Source: Bacteroidales bacterium UBA1217 (GTDB lineage: Bacteria; Bacteroidota; Bacteroidia; Bacteroidales; P3). From it: a stretch of DNA of 43,940 nucleotides. Made by a program: the position numbers and the translations under genes. This document shows, one piece after another, positions 40,882 to 43,940 of this stretch (position 1 is its first letter; each line of letters starts with the position of its first letter). The DNA is taken from contig DBXH01000018.1 of NCBI GenBank assembly GCA_002309335.1, positions 1-43,940 of the forward strand, written 5' to 3'. The notes under the pieces were generated by a model. It worked only from the letters and a program-made list of their open reading frames with translations. It did not search any database and had not been told where the DNA came from.

Positions 40882-41673
40882 ATGAAAATAGAAAACAAAA
40901 ACATCGAACAAATCCTCTTCCGCTACAAGGAAAGGCTGCTTACGCCCGACGAGACTGCGCAGGTGGAGGCAGCCCTGTCGCAACACCCCGAATGGAAGCA
41001 GATGGCTGACGACTACGACCCGACCCTTTGCATAACGGCCGACACATCATCCGTTTATCCAAACAAAGAACGCCTTCGCCAATTAGCGGACCCCAAAAAG
41101 GAACGCCGCACAATGTTTCCATTGTGGAGCAAAATATCGGCAGCAGTATGTATATTGCTTCTTCTTTCAATAGGTCTGCAACGCCTGTTGAACTCAAGCA
41201 AGGAACAGCAACCGGCCTCACAACCATTGATGGCCGATAACAACTTAGAGACCAAACAAACCATTTACGATACATTTGAAATCAAACAAGATAGAAGATA
41301 TGCAACAAACATCGTTCCCGAAAAAACCATAGACGAAACTGAATACAACAATCCTCAGGACATATATGATGCAACGATTTCGGAACCTGTTTGCACCGAC
41401 CAGCTGATAACGTATATCGATGAGGACGACACTATGTTCAACTCGAAATTTCTGCCTTTTGATATTGCAATGGCAGCAGACAAGCCGATAATCAACGAAC
41501 CCGTCTTAACCGACCAATTGATATTATACGTAGACGCTAACACCGACAGCATTACGGAGGAAAAAAACACACGCAACTATGCCTTCGAGGATTGGGTGAA
41601 CAACCTTAGGCTTAGCCGAATCGAATTCCAAACGAATCTTTATAACCAATTCTGTAAACTAATTGAAAAATAA
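40882..41673 (+). CDS. Putative anti-sigma factor, membrane protein
   Basis: A 263-residue single-pass membrane protein. Residues about 1-75 are cytoplasmic and helical (RYKERLLTPDETAQVEAALSQHPEWKQMADDYD in parts), similar to the N-terminal part of Bacteroidota anti-sigma or zf-HC2-less regulators. The membrane segment is about 80-101 (KISAAVCILLLLSIGL). The outer part (about 105-263) has a repeated motif EPVxTDQLIxYxD at residues 168-180 and 206-218. Gene order directly after an ECF sigma factor and topology fit an anti-sigma factor. The outer part has no known domain. Confidence 0.75.
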   Translation: MKIENKNIEQILFRYKERLLTPDETAQVEAALSQHPEWKQMADDYDPTLCITADTSSVYPNKERLRQLADPKKERRTMFPLWSKISAAVCILLLLSIGLQRLLNSSKEQQPASQPLMADNNLETKQTIYDTFEIKQDRRYATNIVPEKTIDETEYNNPQDIYDATISEPVCTDQLITYIDEDDTMFNSKFLPFDIAMAADKPIINEPVLTDQLILYVDANTDSITEEKNTRNYAFEDWVNNLRLSRIEFQTNLYNQFCKLIEK

Positions 41674-41679
41674 CCTAAT

Positions 41680-43122
41680 ATGAAAAGAGTAATTTATTCA
41701 CTCGCATTGTTTCTGACGTTGCTTGGCTGCGGACACGCTTTTGCCCAAGACAATAACAGCCGTACAAAGTCGATGACTGTCCTTGAACTGCAGAACGGTA
41801 GGGTTGCGGTGTCTCAGAACGGCAAATTCAATGTGCGACAGAATATCAACCGCACAGTGACACACCTGCAGGCAACAGGCAAAAGCCACGTGATACTCAT
41901 TTACGACACAGTCAATTACATCAATGTGAACTGCGAGAAGGACGAGTGGAATTTCCACAACGACATCATCATTGTCAAAGGAACAACGCTGCTCATTGAC
42001 GACCCCGACGGCGAGGCGCTGTATGAAGTGCATCTGAAACATAACGACCTGCAGTTTGTGAACCGCTCTCAGCAGGCCGAAATCATTTACGGGAAATCGG
42101 ACGACATAGACTATCAGTTCCACGCCGACACAGTCATTGTCAACTCTTTTACAAGCAATCCGTTAGAGACGACAAGCAATATGGCATTGCGCCAGTCGCT
42201 CGCAGATGCACGTCGTCAGCTTGAAGAGGCTCGCGAACAACTGAGGAAATCAAAAGAAGAGTATAAAGAACATATCAAGGATTTAAAACGCAAACAAGCC
42301 GAAATAGTTGAAGTTGTTTCCGAGGAATTTACCGTGCCCGATTCGTCGGACACCACATTCTGGAACAACTGGAACAACCAGTACACTTTCGATAACTCAG
42401 AATCTGACACCGAAGATTTCGAGGACGAATTAGAAGACTTTGATGACGAATGGGGCTACGGCTTTGAGGACCGTTTCTCGCCATCGTTCCTGTGGGCCTT
42501 TAACAACTGGGGCGACCAGTGGTACAACGGCTTGTCGAAACTCGATGGAGCCTATAATCTCAAGACCTCGTTCACATCTTGGCAGTTGGAAATGCAGTAT
42601 AAAGTCATTATGACACGCCATTTCAATTTGTCATTAGGCGTTGGATATGAGTCGGATATATACAAATTTTCCGACCCGCTTGTCGACATTGATGCCAACG
42701 GCAACATACACAACACCATCGACGCCCTTCCCAATCAAAATTATAACGACTTTATTGCTGCCAACCAATGTTTTGACGGCACCAGCCTCAACGACTGGTC
42801 GAGCAGTATGTTGACACGATATATATCGATACCCGTTACGTTTGGTTTCAGAGTTGATGAGTTTGAATTTGGATTTACAGCACTACCGGCACTCGCACTA
42901 AACACCCAGCACACAGGTTTAAAGCACAAGCTTGACACTCGCAGTATTGATTATCAAGACATAACCAGCATCGGCAATCAGCTGGCGCCCTACAAAATAG
43001 ACTTGCGAGTCGATATGCGTTTCTACCACATAGGACTTTTCCTGCAGGTGGCAACATCTCCCCTGTTTCAATCGTCAAATCAAGACCTTTATCCTATCAA
43101 ATTCGGTTTTATAATTAAATAA
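41680..43122 (+). CDS. Exported protein of unknown function with coiled coil and possible beta-barrel
   Basis: A 480-residue protein. A signal peptide ends near HAFAQ (residue 23). Residues about 30-165 are beta-rich (VTHLQATGKSHVILIYDTVNYINV in parts), residues about 175-210 a charged coiled coil (ADARRQLEEAREQLRKSKEEYKE in parts), residues about 235-265 strongly acidic (ESDTEDFEDELEDFDDEWG), and the last 200 residues look like an outer-membrane beta-barrel (NLSLGVGYESDIY, ISIPVTFGFRVDEFEFGFTA, LRVDMRFYHIGLFLQV). The end YPIKFGFIIK has the alternating, aromatic finish of outer membrane proteins. No family named. Third gene of sigma operon B. Confidence 0.78.
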   Translation: MKRVIYSLALFLTLLGCGHAFAQDNNSRTKSMTVLELQNGRVAVSQNGKFNVRQNINRTVTHLQATGKSHVILIYDTVNYINVNCEKDEWNFHNDIIIVKGTTLLIDDPDGEALYEVHLKHNDLQFVNRSQQAEIIYGKSDDIDYQFHADTVIVNSFTSNPLETTSNMALRQSLADARRQLEEAREQLRKSKEEYKEHIKDLKRKQAEIVEVVSEEFTVPDSSDTTFWNNWNNQYTFDNSESDTEDFEDELEDFDDEWGYGFEDRFSPSFLWAFNNWGDQWYNGLSKLDGAYNLKTSFTSWQLEMQYKVIMTRHFNLSLGVGYESDIYKFSDPLVDIDANGNIHNTIDALPNQNYNDFIAANQCFDGTSLNDWSSSMLTRYISIPVTFGFRVDEFEFGFTALPALALNTQHTGLKHKLDTRSIDYQDITSIGNQLAPYKIDLRVDMRFYHIGLFLQVATSPLFQSSNQDLYPIKFGFIIK

Positions 43123-43161
43123 CACCCACATATCAATATATCAACATAAAACAGAAAAACA

Positions 43162-43940
43162 ATGAAAACAACAGCAATCATCTTAGCATTTGCAATGGCT
43201 CTGTCTGCATCCGAATGCTCATCGCAAACAGAAGACCGCATAGAACGTATGGCCGACCACTTTGAGTCAACGATGGAAGACTTCGAAGACTCAATGGAGG
43301 AGTTGGAAGATATGATAGACGACCTCGGCGATTACTTTGCCGATCGCGATGTAACTTTCAATTGCGACAACTACTCATACGTTACAAGCAGTAAAAAAGG
43401 TGGTAAAAAAATTACCATCAGCAAGAAAGACGCACTTGTCACGCTCAAATTTCCCGCTGCCAATTTCAATGCCATTGATGTGGGCCGCAGTTTCCAAGTG
43501 GTTATGTGCGACACTGTCGACTCTGTAACAGTACGAGTTAACGAGAAACTAAAGAACCATCTCAATGTCCGCTACAATAGCGGCACGCTTGTCGTAGACC
43601 TCGACCGTGTGAACAGCCTCAACACCAACGACGGCGCCCGATGCGGATATGTGTATATACCTTACAATCTTCGACTTGCAAAGATAACTCTGAGCGGAAT
43701 TGCAACATTTTCGACAGCATTGCCGGTCAACACCACAATCTTCAAAACCGAGCTAAGTGGAGCCTCGCACATCCAGATTCCATCCATTACGGCCAAGAAT
43801 GTAGAGCTGTCACAGAGTGGCACATCCTCCTGCAAGACAGACATAAAATGTGCCAATCTGGATGTCGATTTGAGTGGAGCAAGCGAGATAAAAGGAACGT
43901 TTAAGGCCAATAATATTGATTTGGACCTTTCTGGAACATC
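43162..43940 (+). CDS. DUF2807 (head GIN domain) protein, 3' end outside window
   Basis: The first 259 codons of a gene cut by the window end. The N terminus is a signal (MKTTAIILAFAMALSASECSSQ), possibly a lipobox with Cys19. Residues about 22-55 are acidic and helical (MADHFESTMEDFEDSMEELEDMIDDLGDYF in parts). From about residue 85 the text matches DUF2807: FNAIDVGRSFQVVMCDTVDSVTV in parts, LSGIATFST, LSGASHIQI, LSQSGTSSC, LSGASEI and LSGTS, a repetitive beta-helix-like fold. Such proteins are exported in Bacteroidota; binding partners are unknown. Fourth gene of sigma operon B. The start ATG 43162 precedes the signal. Confidence 0.85.
   Translation, partial: MKTTAIILAFAMALSASECSSQTEDRIERMADHFESTMEDFEDSMEELEDMIDDLGDYFADRDVTFNCDNYSYVTSSKKGGKKITISKKDALVTLKFPAANFNAIDVGRSFQVVMCDTVDSVTVRVNEKLKNHLNVRYNSGTLVVDLDRVNSLNTNDGARCGYVYIPYNLRLAKITLSGIATFSTALPVNTTIFKTELSGASHIQIPSITAKNVELSQSGTSSCKTDIKCANLDVDLSGASEIKGTFKANNIDLDLSGT

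Overview
The window reads as chromosome of a member of the Bacteroidales (phylum Bacteroidota). The genus cannot be fixed from the sequence. Supporting signs: several upstream regions carry the Bacteroides-type promoter TTTG-N19/20-TAnnTTTGC with no clear Shine-Dalgarno sequences; there is a PorE-like type IX secretion protein and a protein with a type IX C-terminal sorting domain; many products are lipoproteins with short Bacteroidetes-type lipoboxes; and the intergenic DNA is full of degenerate repeats. No tRNA, rRNA, CRISPR array, integrase or insertion sequence was recognised.

Layout. 1-688: 5' part of a DUF1016/YhcG-type gene (minus). 744-4735 (plus): mrp, a NifU-like Fe-S scaffold, PduO-type cobalamin adenosyltransferase, a DUF2795 protein, a Rossmann/DUF2520 protein and a TatD nuclease. 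4747-7299 (minus): queC-queD-queE for 7-deazaguanine synthesis, and a coiled-coil lipoprotein. 7852-13299 (plus): a PycB/OadA-like carboxyltransferase with a degenerate biotinyl domain, a solitary rnfA, a small acidic lipoprotein, mannose-1-phosphate guanylyltransferase and a secreted endonuclease/exonuclease/phosphatase-fold protein. 13351-18872 (minus): an ECF sigma factor, a porE-like gene followed by miaA, and a prohibitin-like SPFH protein. 18981-19880 (plus): an EamA transporter. 19881-20639: a repeat-rich gap. 20640-25743 (minus): two large exported proteins and a four-gene ECF sigma operon. 25917-31468 (minus): PagL-like acyloxyacyl hydrolase, ligA, dapF and a cation:proton antiporter. 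31565-33343 (minus): dnaX, split by an in-frame amber codon. 33542-39088 (minus): M13 metallopeptidase lipoprotein, polyprenyl-phosphate sugar transferase, a lipoprotein and a second EamA transporter. 39308-39802 (plus): YfcE-like phosphoesterase. 40385 to the end (plus): a second ECF sigma operon with anti-sigma-like protein, a secreted protein and a DUF2807 protein cut by the window end.

Most genes are housekeeping or envelope functions: Fe-S and cobalamin cofactors, queuosine-type modification (queCDE) and tRNA i6A modification (miaA), clamp loader and ligase, diaminopimelate for peptidoglycan, lipid A trimming, sugar nucleotides and polysaccharide initiation, type IX export, and two ECF sigma circuits linked to envelope proteins.

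The most unusual signals are: (1) dnaX interrupted by TAG exactly where the clamp-loader ATPase part ends, with the same frame open to a tau-like C-terminal domain; (2) one class of palindromic or composite repeats found between genes and also translated in frame inside ligA, the dnaX linker and the DUF1016 gene; (3) a PycB-like protein without the biotin lysine; (4) a lone rnfA whose promoter overlaps the terminator of the preceding gene; (5) two ECF operons with uncharacterised envelope partners.
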